The notes below the pieces were generated by a model. That model saw only the letters and a program-made list of their open reading frames with translations. It did no database searches and was not told the origin of the DNA. Positions 1 through 8,856 of a stretch of 41,426 nucleotides of DNA are shown in pieces. Location: positions 1 through 41,426 of the forward strand of contig NZ_JAAIIG010000015.1 in assembly GCF_012932375.1 (NCBI RefSeq), read 5' to 3'. Numbering within the stretch: position 1 is the stretch's first letter; every line of letters begins with the position of its first letter. This stretch comes from Bifidobacterium olomucense. Its GTDB lineage: Bacteria > Actinomycetota > Actinomycetes > Actinomycetales > Bifidobacteriaceae. The position numbers and the translations under genes were made by a program.

Positions 1-131
1 AACAAGCCAACACGAAAAGTCAAGCACCCGACCGGATTAACGCCCGGACCGTTAATCACGCCCCGACACGCAAGACAGGAGAACGCCCAACCCCGGATTT
101 AAGACCCACGTTTCTTTACTTAACCCCAAAA
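1..131 (-). repeat. Edge of a second, tandem IS256/IS1249-type copy
   Basis: Bases 1-131 repeat, with scattered mismatches, the stretch beginning at 1365, which is the upstream region of the transposase gene at 171-1373. Both begin AACAAGCCAAC, contain GTTAATCAC and CAAGACAGGAGAAC, and end in a TAAGACCCAC terminal sequence (100-110 here, 1463-1473 there) followed by TTAACCCC. The spacing of about 1364 bp equals one IS unit, so a second copy should lie immediately left of the window. Its transposase would begin at about base 1 and read leftward; the rest is not visible. Confidence 0.6.
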
Positions 132-1473
132 TGTGGGTCTTATTCGCGTGTGTTATTGGCGTGGCGTGGGTCATTTTGAGCGTCCGGCCCATCCTGTCCT
201 GATGCCGAATCCATTCTCGTAAGCGTTGATGCCGGTGGTGGGCAGTTGCACTGCGGTCAAGGTTCCCGGAACCGGCTCGTCGTGCCCCGCACTCTCCGCC
301 TTCTTGGTTTTCCAGTGCTCGGGAATGATGAACGACATGGGATCGGGGTTAGCTGTGAGCATGTACACCGTCCACTCGCAGCAACGCTTCATGTGCATCT
401 CGGACAGTCCTCGGTGATGGTCGAGCATGCGTTTGATTACAGCGTTAACCCCACCTTCCAACTGGTTCGTGGTCGACGGCAGAATCCCACCGTCTCCGAC
501 GACAGTGGGATTACAGAACGTGAACAGCATCCCACTGCGATTGAGTCTGGTGAGTCTGAAGTAGGCACGGCGTAACCGTTCATGTGTCCACCACCATTTA
601 CGTCCCTTCGCGTGTATGGGATCCTGCCGAGCGGTAGTACGCTCCTTGAGATAGCTGCCGTGTTCACTGTGCCATGTATTGAGAGCCGCAAGCCATGCGG
701 CAGCCTCATCAGCGGTTTTCACTCTGGTGAGCTTGCGAACGAGCCTGAGCAATTCCTGTCCCGCCTTGCTTTTCGGCTTGTTCGTCAAGTCGATGCGAGT
801 GTTGCGTAATACGTGCACGAGGCAACGCTGCACGGGAACTGTTTTCCACCGGGTCTCTACGGCTGCTAGACATCCTTGCCCACCATCACACACCAGCAAT
901 CCCGGTTTCTTTATGCCACGAAACAATTGCAGGTATGCCAGTCTCGTCTCTGTGGAGCACCACTGCCATCTCACCGGCCGACCATCCTCGCCGGTCAGGA
1001 CCAGCAGGCACCAGCCATACGGCACGTACGTGCCATCCACCATCACATACCGGTGGAAACGGGAATCTCCTGGCAACGTCGGCTCCACGTTCCAGCACCA
1101 CGCGATACGTCTTGAAAACTGCCGGCTCCCGGACAAGCCAAGGGACCTCGCGGCCTCGCTCATGGACTGTTTACCCGTAATCCACGTGAGGAACGCACGG
1201 AACTCTGTCATGCGTGTCCGGTCCTCCCGTCTCATGGTCGAACTCAACCGGCATACGTCGCATTTCCAGCGTTGCGTCCCGGCCTTCGTGAATCCCTTCT
1301 TACGCATCGACTCATTGCAAACCGGGCATTTCCTCGCCTTTGAAGACTTGCTCCTGCTCATGGAACAAGCCAACCTGAAAAGTCAAGCAACCGAATGGAT
1401 TAACACTTAGAACGTTAATCACACCCCAACACACAAGACAGGAGAACACCTCACCCCAGATTTAAGACCCACA
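132..1473 (-). mobile_element. IS256 family (IS1249-type) insertion sequence
   Basis: The element is delimited by the 11-bp inverted ends TGTGGGTCTTA (132-142) and TAAGACCCACA (1463-1473), giving about 1342 bp with one transposase gene on the minus strand. I see no target-site duplication next to these ends. This, together with the repeated flank (TTAACCCC after both right ends), suggests either that the true ends lie slightly further out or that tandem duplication obscured them. Confidence 0.65.
171..1373 (-). CDS. IS256/IS1249-type DDE transposase
   Basis: The 400-residue protein starts with a zinc ribbon (CPVC at about 16-19, CDVC at about 38-41), as in IS1249-type transposases, followed by a helix-turn-helix-like segment. 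The catalytic acidic residues are visible: Asp in VMVDGTYVPYG, Asp in LLVCDGGQG, and Glu in TTNQLEGGVNAV, the last in the usual context of an IS256-family active site. The frame is intact with a normal stop, so the enzyme may be active. The longest frame opens at a TTG, and an ATG four codons inside (SRSKS) is an equally good start. It reads away from the two-component genes on its right. Confidence 0.85.
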   Translation of the reverse strand: MACSMSRSKSSKARKCPVCNESMRKKGFTKAGTQRWKCDVCRLSSTMRREDRTRMTEFRAFLTWITGKQSMSEAARSLGLSGSRQFSRRIAWCWNVEPTLPGDSRFHRYVMVDGTYVPYGWCLLVLTGEDGRPVRWQWCSTETRLAYLQLFRGIKKPGLLVCDGGQGCLAAVETRWKTVPVQRCLVHVLRNTRIDLTNKPKSKAGQELLRLVRKLTRVKTADEAAAWLAALNTWHSEHGSYLKERTTARQDPIHAKGRKWWWTHERLRRAYFRLTRLNRSGMLFTFCNPTVVGDGGILPSTTNQLEGGVNAVIKRMLDHHRGLSEMHMKRCCEWTVYMLTANPDPMSFIIPEHWKTKKAESAGHDEPVPGTLTAVQLPTTGINAYENGFGIRTGWAGRSK

Positions 1474-1534
1474 TTTCGTCTATTAACCCCGGAGTTAAGT
1501 AAAAAAACGGGTTAAGGGTCAGACGTGGGTCTTA
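1463..1534. repeat. Nested inverted repeat at the IS right end
   Basis: TAAGACCCAC (1463-1472) pairs with GTGGGTCTTA (1525-1534), and inside them TTAACCC pairs with GGGTTAA around a run of seven A. A shorter version of the same arrangement lies at 100-142. It may be a junction of IS ends, or a hairpin that insulates the IS from the response regulator gene that ends at 1550. Confidence 0.5.
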
Positions 1535-1549
1535 ACACCCCAGAAAGTC

Positions 1550-2218
1550 CTATAGCCCGGATTTGAGCCAGCTGACGGCGATTTGCGTGCGGTCATGCAG
1601 TTGCAAGGTGGCGAGGATTCGACTGATGGTTCGTCGTATCGTCGCGGGTTCCAGTACCAGTTTGCGGGCGATTTCCTCGTTGGTCATACCTTCCGCGATC
1701 AGGGAGCATATCTCGCGTTGGCGCGGCGGCAGAGCCGCAAACGAATCCCGTAGCTTCTGCTGTTCGCGGCCCGCTGCGGGTCTGGGCATGCCGTGTTCGA
1801 GAATCTGCCGGGTGATGCGTGGCGTGACCACGGCGTCTCCGTTCGCTACCGCGTGAATCGCGTCCTTGACGGCTGCGGCACTGGCGTCTTTGAGCAGGAA
1901 TCCGCTGGCTCCCGCGTCCAGCCCGCCGTATGCGTAGTCGTCCTCGTCGTATGTGGTGAGGATCAGCACGTGAATGGCGGGCCATCGGCGGGTGATTTCC
2001 CAGGTCGCGGTGATGCCGTCCATCACGGGCATGCGCACGTCCATGAGCACCACGTCCGGCAGCGGGCCTCCTTCCGATTCCAGTCGTTCGATTTCCGCGA
2101 TGGCCTGCCGGCCATCGCCCGCCTGGGAGACGATCGTGATGTCGCTTGCCTTGCCAAGCATGAGTTTGTAGCCGAGCCTCGCGTATTGCAGGTCATCGAC
2201 CAGCATGATGTTCGTCAT
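1550..2218 (-). CDS. NarL/LuxR-type response regulator
   Basis: This is a DNA-binding response regulator of about 222 residues. The receiver domain shows the acidic pair in MLVDD, the phospho-acceptor Asp in VLMDVRMPVMDG, the Thr switch in ILTTYDE and the Lys in GFLLKDA. The C-terminal LuxR helix-turn-helix is seen in LPPRQREICSLIAEGMTN and EEIARKLVLEPATIRRTI. The ATG at 2218 is preceded at good distance by AAAGGGG; a GTG at 2227 is the alternative. Its start overlaps the end of the sensor kinase gene upstream, so the two are translationally linked. It probably controls the adjacent ABC exporter (3583-5774). Confidence 0.9.
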   Translation of the reverse strand: MTNIMLVDDLQYARLGYKLMLGKASDITIVSQAGDGRQAIAEIERLESEGGPLPDVVLMDVRMPVMDGITATWEITRRWPAIHVLILTTYDEDDYAYGGLDAGASGFLLKDASAAAVKDAIHAVANGDAVVTPRITRQILEHGMPRPAAGREQQKLRDSFAALPPRQREICSLIAEGMTNEEIARKLVLEPATIRRTISRILATLQLHDRTQIAVSWLKSGL

Positions 2219-3527
2219 CCACGTCACCCCTTTCCCTTGTCGGCCGGACGGACGTCAGCATCGCGGTCACCCGCCAGACACCGGTTTCCGCCCCGTCCGG
2301 CCCGTAGCGGAGGGATCCTCCGGCTCGGGCGAGGGCGTCCGCGATCCGCGCCAGACCGGTGCCTCCGGCATCATCGGAAGGCTTGGGGAGGTTCGTCGAT
2401 CCGTCGTTGGTGATGGTCGCGATCATGCTTCCATCCGTCGCGTGATCCCATGAGACATTCAGGTGCGCGAGACCGGGCGCATGGCGTACCGCGTTGGTGA
2501 CGGCCTCGCGGGTCACCCGGAAGCACAGGTCCGCCTGATCGGGATCCTCACTGCGTCGGCCGGTCTCGGTGAATGTGGCGATCACGCCGGAGACCCGTAC
2601 GTGCGCGAGCACCGGCCGGATGTCGTCCCATGTGTAACGACTCTCCGATTCTCCGATCGCGTAGTGATTCATCTCGTATGGTCGCGTGTCGCTGGTGACC
2701 GTCGGGGTGCCGGGCAGGTCCGTGTCGGTGGCGGTCAGGGCCCGTAAGGCGTGCCGGGTGTCCTGCAGGCCGCTTTTGGCGATGTCGCGGATCGCGTCGA
2801 TGGCCTGCATGATCTCCGGTTCCACGTCCCGGCCGTCCAGCTGTTCGGCCAGTCCTTGGGCCAGGGTGATGATGGTGGTCAGGTCATGGCCGACGCTGTC
2901 GTGCATCTCGCCGACGATGCCGCTGCGTTGCACGGCCGCGTCCCGTTGCCGGGCGAGCATGTCCGCGCGCAGACGCTCGTCGTGTTCGCGTTGGATCGCG
3001 AGGGCGGACAGGCGGCGGTTGCGGACCGCATAGCCCAACACGCCGATGACCATCATAGGGAGCATGCCGGGCAGCACGTCAAGCCAGATCGACCATCCGG
3101 CCTGACGCCAAGCGTCCCCGGCGAACGCCTGACTGCCCAGCACCATACAGGAGACAAGCCCGAAGCACAGGACCCGCAAATCACCGGCGACGGTCATGAT
3201 CAACGCCCAATAGGCGATCATCGGCATGATCGGAGCCCATTCGCCCACTCCAGCCAGATCCAGCAGCAACGCGGGGACAAGCACCCCGGCCATCACCCAT
3301 TCGGGTCTCTCGTACCGCCAGACCAGCGCGATGCCGCCGGCAAGGACGGCCGCCGCCAGCAGCATGAACACGATCGGCGTGTGCATGGCCCAATACGAGT
3401 GATCCGACGGGACGGAATCACGCTTGGTGGCCCACAGCATGCGAAGCATGAACAGCGTGACCGCGGCGGGAAGCCCATAGACCAGCATGCCACCCGGTTT
3501 CCTCAATTCCAACGGAGCATCGCCCAT
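2193..3527 (-). CDS. Sensor histidine kinase, HisKA_3/DesK-like
   Basis: The N-terminal half has about six hydrophobic membrane spans (from LVYGLPAAVTLFML onward), followed by a coiled linker. The dimerisation and phospho-acceptor motif is GEMHDSVGHDLT, with the expected His. The ATPase domain has an N-box (REAVTNAVRHA) and a G-box (DDAGGTGLARIADAL). The frame is open further upstream, but that part overlaps the permease gene. I chose the ATG at 3527 because it follows GAGG by nine bases; the ATG at 3557 is an alternative. It sits between the exporter permease and its response regulator, forming exporter-kinase-regulator in one minus-strand operon. The stimulus is unknown, and an envelope-active compound is an inference from context. 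Confidence 0.88.
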   Translation of the reverse strand: MGDAPLELRKPGGMLVYGLPAAVTLFMLRMLWATKRDSVPSDHSYWAMHTPIVFMLLAAAVLAGGIALVWRYERPEWVMAGVLVPALLLDLAGVGEWAPIMPMIAYWALIMTVAGDLRVLCFGLVSCMVLGSQAFAGDAWRQAGWSIWLDVLPGMLPMMVIGVLGYAVRNRRLSALAIQREHDERLRADMLARQRDAAVQRSGIVGEMHDSVGHDLTTIITLAQGLAEQLDGRDVEPEIMQAIDAIRDIAKSGLQDTRHALRALTATDTDLPGTPTVTSDTRPYEMNHYAIGESESRYTWDDIRPVLAHVRVSGVIATFTETGRRSEDPDQADLCFRVTREAVTNAVRHAPGLAHLNVSWDHATDGSMIATITNDGSTNLPKPSDDAGGTGLARIADALARAGGSLRYGPDGAETGVWRVTAMLTSVRPTRERGDVDDEHHAGR

Positions 3528-3582
3528 ATCCCGTATCCTCGGCTCACGGTCAGACATACGCGCATGCGTATCCGCTCGGCGC

Positions 3583-5019
3583 TTATTCTCCCGCCGCATG
3601 CGCGATGACGACCGTCGGCGGTGTGCGTATGCCACGTTGCGCGGTGATCCACGAGCCGAGCATCGCCATGACGGCAAGAACGAGAACGACCACGAGCCAC
3701 GGAATCCACGGCATGCCGAATACCAGCACATCGAACGACAGCCAGATGCCGATGGAGAACGAGACGGATACGAGCAGGCTGGGGACGAACGCGATCAGGG
3801 ACGAGGTGGCGACCGTCATAAGCCCGTCCAATGCGGCAATGGCGTTGAGCTGACCCTGGGTTCCACCGCTGACGGACACCAGCGCGAGGTCGAGCTCCCG
3901 TCCCCGCTGGGCGATCAGATAACCCGAACACACCGCCGTCAGCACCAGGACCAGCGACGTGCCGATCAATGCTAGGATACGGGCGAAACCGGGCACCTCC
4001 ACCGTCGGTGTTCCGGCGGGGAGCAGCCGCGTCCACGCGGTGATGGTCGCGGTGAGCGACTCGTATGACATGAGCAGCGTCAAACCGGCGGCCAAGGGAA
4101 TGATGGTGGACGAGGACGCGCACACCCTGGCCCGGGTCTGCTGGCATGCGATACGCCATGCCGGCCAGGGAAGACATGCCACCGTCGTCCACGCGCGAAC
4201 CGTCGCCGACAGCACGGCCGGGCCGGCAAGACAGACGGAGACGGTGAACAGCAGCATCGCGATCATGCTGCCATACGCCAGCGGCGACATGGACGAAAAC
4301 GTGACCTGCACCGACATCCGCGCCATCGACGTCTTCCGCACATTCAGCAGACCGGCCGCCAATGAGACTAGTGCCCCGGCGAACATGATCCAAGCAAGGA
4401 CGAGCCGGGGCGCGCCGACCGTTTTCGGAGGATCCGACGCCTCGCGCAACGCCTCGACCGGCGATATGCCGCCAATCGCACGCACCGTCAACAGCGAGCC
4501 GACCAAGGCCATCGCGAAACCGAAGACGACGCCGCAACCCCACGCCAGCAGCATGCCCGTCACATCCTGAGGCAGGAACGGCAATCCGTCCGCCTCCAAC
4601 TGCCGGGTCGCGAACGGGTAGAGCCCCCGTGCCAACGCCGGCGAGACGACAAGCGAGACGACCGTGGCGACGACATCCAACAGAAGTACCTGCATGCAGA
4701 CGCGCAACGTCAACTGTCCGGGAGTGGCGCCCTGCAACGCGATCAAGGCGAGGGCGCGGCGGCGCTGACGGATGGCCGAGGAGACCACCAAAAGCACCAT
4801 GAGCATGCCCACGATGACCATCGGCACCAGAGGAGGACCGCTCAACTCCATATAGAACATCACCGCCCTGTCGTGCAACCCCGGAACCGCCATAGCCAGC
4901 CTCGCGTTCGACAGCATGACCATCACCATGCCCGACACACACTGCACCACGGCCAGCAGCAACAGCACCGCACCCCACACGACAGTCGCATCCCTGAAAT
5001 CACGCAGCAGCCCACGCAT
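3583..5019 (-). CDS. FtsX-type ABC transporter permease
   Basis: This 478-residue membrane protein has roughly eight to ten hydrophobic spans and only short external loops. The cytoplasmic segment between spans two and three (SSAIRQRRRALALIALQGAT) and the matching QRGRELDLALVSVSGGT in the second half are the internal repeats typical of FtsX/MacB-type permeases. Its ATG shares a base with the stop codon of the ATPase gene (TGATG at 5017-5021), so the two subunits are coupled. The small extracellular part differs from the large MacB-like domains of the permease at 8853-11387. The substrate is unknown; export of lipids, peptides or antimicrobials is typical for the family. Confidence 0.85.
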   Translation of the reverse strand: MRGLLRDFRDATVVWGAVLLLLAVVQCVSGMVMVMLSNARLAMAVPGLHDRAVMFYMELSGPPLVPMVIVGMLMVLLVVSSAIRQRRRALALIALQGATPGQLTLRVCMQVLLLDVVATVVSLVVSPALARGLYPFATRQLEADGLPFLPQDVTGMLLAWGCGVVFGFAMALVGSLLTVRAIGGISPVEALREASDPPKTVGAPRLVLAWIMFAGALVSLAAGLLNVRKTSMARMSVQVTFSSMSPLAYGSMIAMLLFTVSVCLAGPAVLSATVRAWTTVACLPWPAWRIACQQTRARVCASSSTIIPLAAGLTLLMSYESLTATITAWTRLLPAGTPTVEVPGFARILALIGTSLVLVLTAVCSGYLIAQRGRELDLALVSVSGGTQGQLNAIAALDGLMTVATSSLIAFVPSLLVSVSFSIGIWLSFDVLVFGMPWIPWLVVVLVLAVMAMLGSWITAQRGIRTPPTVVIAHAAGE

Positions 5020-5774
5020 CAGATCGCCTCCCGCCCATCAAGACCGGACGAATCGGAACCGACCTCGGCCAACACACCGTCACGCATCCGCACGACGCGA
5101 TCGCACCGGGCCGCGACCTCGGGACTGTGCGTGACCATGACCACCGCATGACCGGGACGATCCGCGAAAGCACGCAGCTCATCGACCACGCGCCCGCCCG
5201 ACTCGGTATCCAGCGCGCCGGTCGGCTCGTCGGCGAACACGATCTCGGGATCCGCGACCAGCACGCGGGCCAACGCCACACGCTGCTGCTCGCCGCCCGA
5301 CAGCAACGTCACATTCTGCCTGCGCAACCCGAGAATCCCCAGACGGTCAAGCAGCCCGACCGCGCGATCCCACGGAAATCTCACGCCGCGCAGCGTGAAC
5401 GGAAGCCTGAGATTGTCCTCCACGCTCATCGAAGGCACCAGATTATACGACTGGAACACAAACCCCAGATGATCACGCCGGAACCGCGCCGACCGCGCAC
5501 GGCTCATACGGGTCACCTCCTGTCCCAGCACCCGCACCGAACCGTCGGAAACGGACTCCAACCCCGCCAGACAATACATGAGCGTGGACTTGCCCGAACC
5601 GGACGGCCCCACAATCCCCGTCATCTGACCCCAACCGGCAATGAAATCTACATGCCTCAGCACCGGCACCGTCTCACCCCTGCGCGGCTCGAAACTCTTC
5701 GAAACCCCCTCGGCCACAACCGGAGCCAACGCCATCGCATCGCTCCCCGTTCCTCTTAAATGCCGAATCATCAT
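5019..5774 (-). CDS. ABC transporter ATPase, LolD/MacB type
   Basis: The 251-residue nucleotide-binding subunit shows Walker A (GPSGSGKST), Q-loop (FVFQSYNLVP), signature (LSGGEQQRVALARVL), Walker B (IVFADEPTGALD) and the switch His (MVTHSPE). The sequence FADEPTGALD is characteristic of the LolD/MacB/FtsE branch, which pairs with FtsX-type permeases, agreeing with the coupled gene downstream. The start ATG at 5774 follows GGAAGG, and a second ATG lies directly after it. It is the first gene of a probable operon of ATPase, permease, kinase and regulator (5774 down to 1550). Confidence 0.92.
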   Translation of the reverse strand: MMIRHLRGTGSDAMALAPVVAEGVSKSFEPRRGETVPVLRHVDFIAGWGQMTGIVGPSGSGKSTLMYCLAGLESVSDGSVRVLGQEVTRMSRARSARFRRDHLGFVFQSYNLVPSMSVEDNLRLPFTLRGVRFPWDRAVGLLDRLGILGLRRQNVTLLSGGEQQRVALARVLVADPEIVFADEPTGALDTESGGRVVDELRAFADRPGHAVVMVTHSPEVAARCDRVVRMRDGVLAEVGSDSSGLDGREAI

Positions 5775-5916
5775 CCACCTTCCTCACCTGCGTATCGGAC
5801 TTTTGATACCCACTCTCCATCGAGGGGACAATGAGCAGCAAGAAGACGCACGAAAATGTCATCTAGAGATGACGCATGAAACGGTTTTGCTGCGGACACT
5901 CTCCGGCAGAGGGCTT

Positions 5917-6639
5917 TCACAGTCCGTGAAGGTGCCGTGCGGCCCAGACGATGAGGCGCACGCGGTTGGTTTGGCCGGTTTTTCTGAGGATGTTGCCGAT
6001 GTGGGTTTTGACGGTGGACACGCTGACGCCAAGGCGCGCGGCGATCTGCTCGTTGGAGTCGCCTTGGACGATGCGGGCGAGGATGGCGTGTTCCCGGCTG
6101 GTGAAATCGGGGAGATCGTTGTTCCCGCTATCCGAGGTCTCGCCGTCATCCGCGGATGCCTTTGCCGTCGTTGACGTTCGGGCGGAAGCGGCGGCGAGGC
6201 GCTGGTTGAGGCGGTTCATGGTGGTGGTGTCCATGACGGTGTTGCCCGAGACGGTGGCGCGTATGGCGTCGAGGAACCGTTCGGCGTTGCTGTTTTTGAG
6301 GAGGAATCCGCTGGCTCCGGCATCGAGCATGCCGATCGCGTAGGCGTCGGTGTCGTATGAGGTCAGCCCGATGATGTGTGTTTCCGGCAGATCGCGGATG
6401 ATGGTGCGTGTGGTCTGGATGCCGTCGAGTCCGGGCATGCGTATGTCCATGAGGATCACGTCCGGTTTGGCCTGCCGGGCTGTGCGTATCGCGGTTTCGC
6501 CGTCCGTGGCCGTGGCGATGACGCTCATATCGGGCTGCGCGTCGATGATGCGTGCGAATCCGTCGAGGATCAACGTCTGGTTGTCGACCAGCATCACGCG
6601 AATGGGCCGTGTCCCGTCCATATTCGTCATCGTCAGCAT
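5917..6639 (-). CDS. NarL/LuxR-type response regulator
   Basis: The protein has a receiver domain with the phospho-acceptor Asp in VILMDIRMPGLDG and Lys in GFLLKNS, a linker rich in Ala, Ser and Thr (about residues 140-165), and a LuxR helix-turn-helix (DFTSREHAILARI, NEQIAARLGVSVSTVKTHI). The ATG at 6639 lies six bases after AGGAGG; the in-frame ATG at 6645 sits too close to it. It overlaps the end of the kinase gene by a few bases, so the two form one unit. The likely target is the divergent exporter at 8065-11387, judged from position. Confidence 0.9.
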   Translation of the reverse strand: MLTMTNMDGTRPIRVMLVDNQTLILDGFARIIDAQPDMSVIATATDGETAIRTARQAKPDVILMDIRMPGLDGIQTTRTIIRDLPETHIIGLTSYDTDAYAIGMLDAGASGFLLKNSNAERFLDAIRATVSGNTVMDTTTMNRLNQRLAAASARTSTTAKASADDGETSDSGNNDLPDFTSREHAILARIVQGDSNEQIAARLGVSVSTVKTHIGNILRKTGQTNRVRLIVWAARHLHGL

Positions 6640-7823
6640 TGCCATCCTCCTTGCCCGTGCCCGTCAGCAGTTTTGTTCAATGCCGTCGCCAACGGTTCCC
6701 GTTGATGGGGCAGCGGCCAGACGGCATCAACCGAACAGAGCCCATCCGTCATGCTGACGGTGGCGTGGCCGTCGTATTGCTCGCATCTCCACCGGATGCC
6801 GTCAAGACCGTGCCCATGCCGTTGTCGTTCGTTGGTGTTCGATGATGCCGATGCGCGGGGGAGAGCATCATACGGGTTTTCGCAGTGCAGTCGTATATCG
6901 TCGCCGGTGATGGTCAGGGACAGGTCGACGCAGCGGGGTTGCGCGTAGCGCAGCGCGTTGGTCAGGCATTCCTCGGCCACCCGGTATACGGCGTGGGACA
7001 GTCCCGTCGGCAGGTACGGCGATTGCGTATTCTCCTGATGCAGGTCGATGACCAGCCCCTGCTTCCGGTATCCGGCGATGAGATCGTCGAACTGGTCGAG
7101 CGTGGGTTCCGGCAAGCGGTCTTCTCTCGTGTTGTCGGATAGCAGGGCCCGTAGATCGGCGACGGCCTCTTGCGAGGCTTGGGAGATGTCCGCGAACACC
7201 GTGCGCGCTGCGGTGTCGGCGGTGGTCGTTCTGCCGCTTTCGGCTTGTACGGTGATGCCGGTGAGCGTGTGGGCGAGGATGTCGTACATCTCGTGGTTGA
7301 TGCGCATGCGTTCCTCCAAGACGGCCAGTCGCGCACGCATGTCGCTATCATGTTCGGCCATGATCCGTCGTTCCTCCTCCGTCTCAAGCCTCATGTCCTT
7401 GGCGCGGTTGAGCCGGCCCGCCTGCCATGCGGCCAGCATCAGACTGCCCGCGAACAACCCGGCCACGGGCATCGTCCAATCCGAGGAGCGAGCGATCGCC
7501 AGATGCAGTGCGAAGGCGGTCACGGGCAACAGGCATGATGCCAGCCCGATCAGCCGGCAACACCTTACCCTGCTGGAACCGCACAGGAACGCGGATGCTA
7601 TGGCCACGAGCTGGCCGATCAACGTGAACGAACCATAGACCGTCGTGTAGGCGGCGGGAACGGCGACCGCCAATACGGCGAATACGGTGAACCGCCGTCT
7701 CATGAACACGATGGAGGCGACGGCCACGCTCGCCCATACCCAATCGCCCATGCCCGCCGCACCGAACAGCATGCACACCAGCACGCCGAACAGGGCGATC
7801 GCATCCTCCGTATGAACCTTCAT
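6633..7823 (-). CDS. Sensor histidine kinase with Tyr at the phospho-acceptor site
   Basis: The N-terminal part has about five membrane spans (from AIALFGVLVCMLFGAA). The kinase core has an intact N-box (RVAEECLTNALRYA) and G-box (GHGLDGIRWRCEQYD). In the dimerisation motif the sequence is RINHEMYDILAHTLT where HisKA_3 kinases have R-I-x-R-E-x-H-D, so the expected His is Tyr (codon TAC, one base from CAC). A His lies three residues earlier and could substitute, or autophosphorylation may be lost. The start is uncertain: I prefer the ATG at 7823 (KVHTED), since the open frame's first ATG at 7883 adds a polar stretch unlike the family. Confidence 0.82.
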   Translation of the reverse strand: MKVHTEDAIALFGVLVCMLFGAAGMGDWVWASVAVASIVFMRRRFTVFAVLAVAVPAAYTTVYGSFTLIGQLVAIASAFLCGSSRVRCCRLIGLASCLLPVTAFALHLAIARSSDWTMPVAGLFAGSLMLAAWQAGRLNRAKDMRLETEEERRIMAEHDSDMRARLAVLEERMRINHEMYDILAHTLTGITVQAESGRTTTADTAARTVFADISQASQEAVADLRALLSDNTREDRLPEPTLDQFDDLIAGYRKQGLVIDLHQENTQSPYLPTGLSHAVYRVAEECLTNALRYAQPRCVDLSLTITGDDIRLHCENPYDALPRASASSNTNERQRHGHGLDGIRWRCEQYDGHATVSMTDGLCSVDAVWPLPHQREPLATALNKTADGHGQGGWQC

Positions 7824-8064
7824 GCCAACGACGTTACCCGTGCCGGTTGGCCGATACCATGATTCGCAATGATGGTTTCCCATTCCTCATTCCACGGGAG
7901 TTCATACCTAGGTACCAGGTCGTTCGTACTTCGGTGCCGGTCGAGCGTGAATTGATTCATGCGGATGATATCCCGCACGATTCGGCCCCCGTAGGTTGAT
8001 TCCTGAAAGGACGTTTCGGCTATCGATCACCGGAACGATTGGAACGCAACAGGAAGGTGCAGAC
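7824..8064. promoter_or_regulatory. Divergent promoter region between kinase and exporter
   Basis: These 241 bases separate the minus-strand kinase-regulator pair from the plus-strand exporter genes, so promoters for both should lie here. A perfect 10-bp palindrome, TACCTAGGTA (7905-7914), followed by CCAGGT, is a possible operator for a dimeric regulator such as the neighbouring LuxR-type protein. The assignment is inferred from position and symmetry only. Confidence 0.4.
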
Positions 8065-8856
8065 ATGACGGACACATGGGGAGCAAACAGCGGCTTGGAC
8101 GCATATCCGGCTGCCGTGGAGGCGTTTGACGTGCGCAAGACGTACGGTTCCGGCGTGGCCGAGACGGTCGCGGTGGCGGGCATCACGGCCCGGTTCGAGA
8201 AGGGCAGGTTCACGGCGATCGTGGGACCGTCGGGGTCGGGCAAGACCACGTTATTGCATCTGCTGGCGGGTTTGGATACGCCGACTTCCGGCCGGGTGGT
8301 CATCGATGGCGCGGATATTTCGACGTTGTCGGATGACGCGTTGTCCGATCTGCGGCGTGACCGGATCGGGTTCATCTTCCAGGATTTCAACCTGCTGCCG
8401 TATCTGACGGCGGAGCAGAACATCGAACTGCCGTTCACGCTGCGCGGCAGGCAGCCCGACCGGCAGGCCATACGGGGGATCGCACGTGAGCTGGGCATCG
8501 AGAACCGGCTCGATCACAAGCCGCAGGAGATGAGCGGCGGGCAACGGCAGCGCGTGGCGGTCGCCCGCGCGCTGGCCGGGAATCCCGCGGTGGTGTTCGC
8601 GGACGAGCCGACCGGGGCACTGGACGTGAAGTCGTCGCGCCAGTTGCTGGCGATTCTGCGGGATATGGCGTCGCGGCGCGGGCAGACGATCGTGATGGTC
8701 ACGCATGACCCGAACGCCGCCGCCTATGCCGACCGGGCGCTCGTGGTGCGCGACGGGCTGATCGCGGCGGACATCGCGCATCCGGTCGCGGTGGACGTGG
8801 TGCGCGTGCTCGAGCAAAGCGCCGAACCGGCGAACGCGGAAGCGGGTGCGCGATGA
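8065..8856 (+). CDS. ABC transporter ATPase, LolD/MacB type
   Basis: This ATPase of 263 residues has Walker A (GPSGSGKTT), Q-loop (FIFQDFNLLP), signature (MSGGQRQRVAVARAL), Walker B (VVFADEPTGALD) and switch His (MVTHDPN). The preceding open frame gives no plausible start, and the ATG at 8065 follows AGGAAGGTG. The stop codon overlaps the start of the permease gene (ATGA at 8853-8856), so the two are coupled. It powers the large FtsX/MacB-type permease that follows. Family members commonly confer resistance to peptide antibiotics, or extract lipoproteins or lipids; the substrate here is unknown. Confidence 0.93.
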   Translation: MTDTWGANSGLDAYPAAVEAFDVRKTYGSGVAETVAVAGITARFEKGRFTAIVGPSGSGKTTLLHLLAGLDTPTSGRVVIDGADISTLSDDALSDLRRDRIGFIFQDFNLLPYLTAEQNIELPFTLRGRQPDRQAIRGIARELGIENRLDHKPQEMSGGQRQRVAVARALAGNPAVVFADEPTGALDVKSSRQLLAILRDMASRRGQTIVMVTHDPNAAAYADRALVVRDGLIAADIAHPVAVDVVRVLEQSAEPANAEAGAR

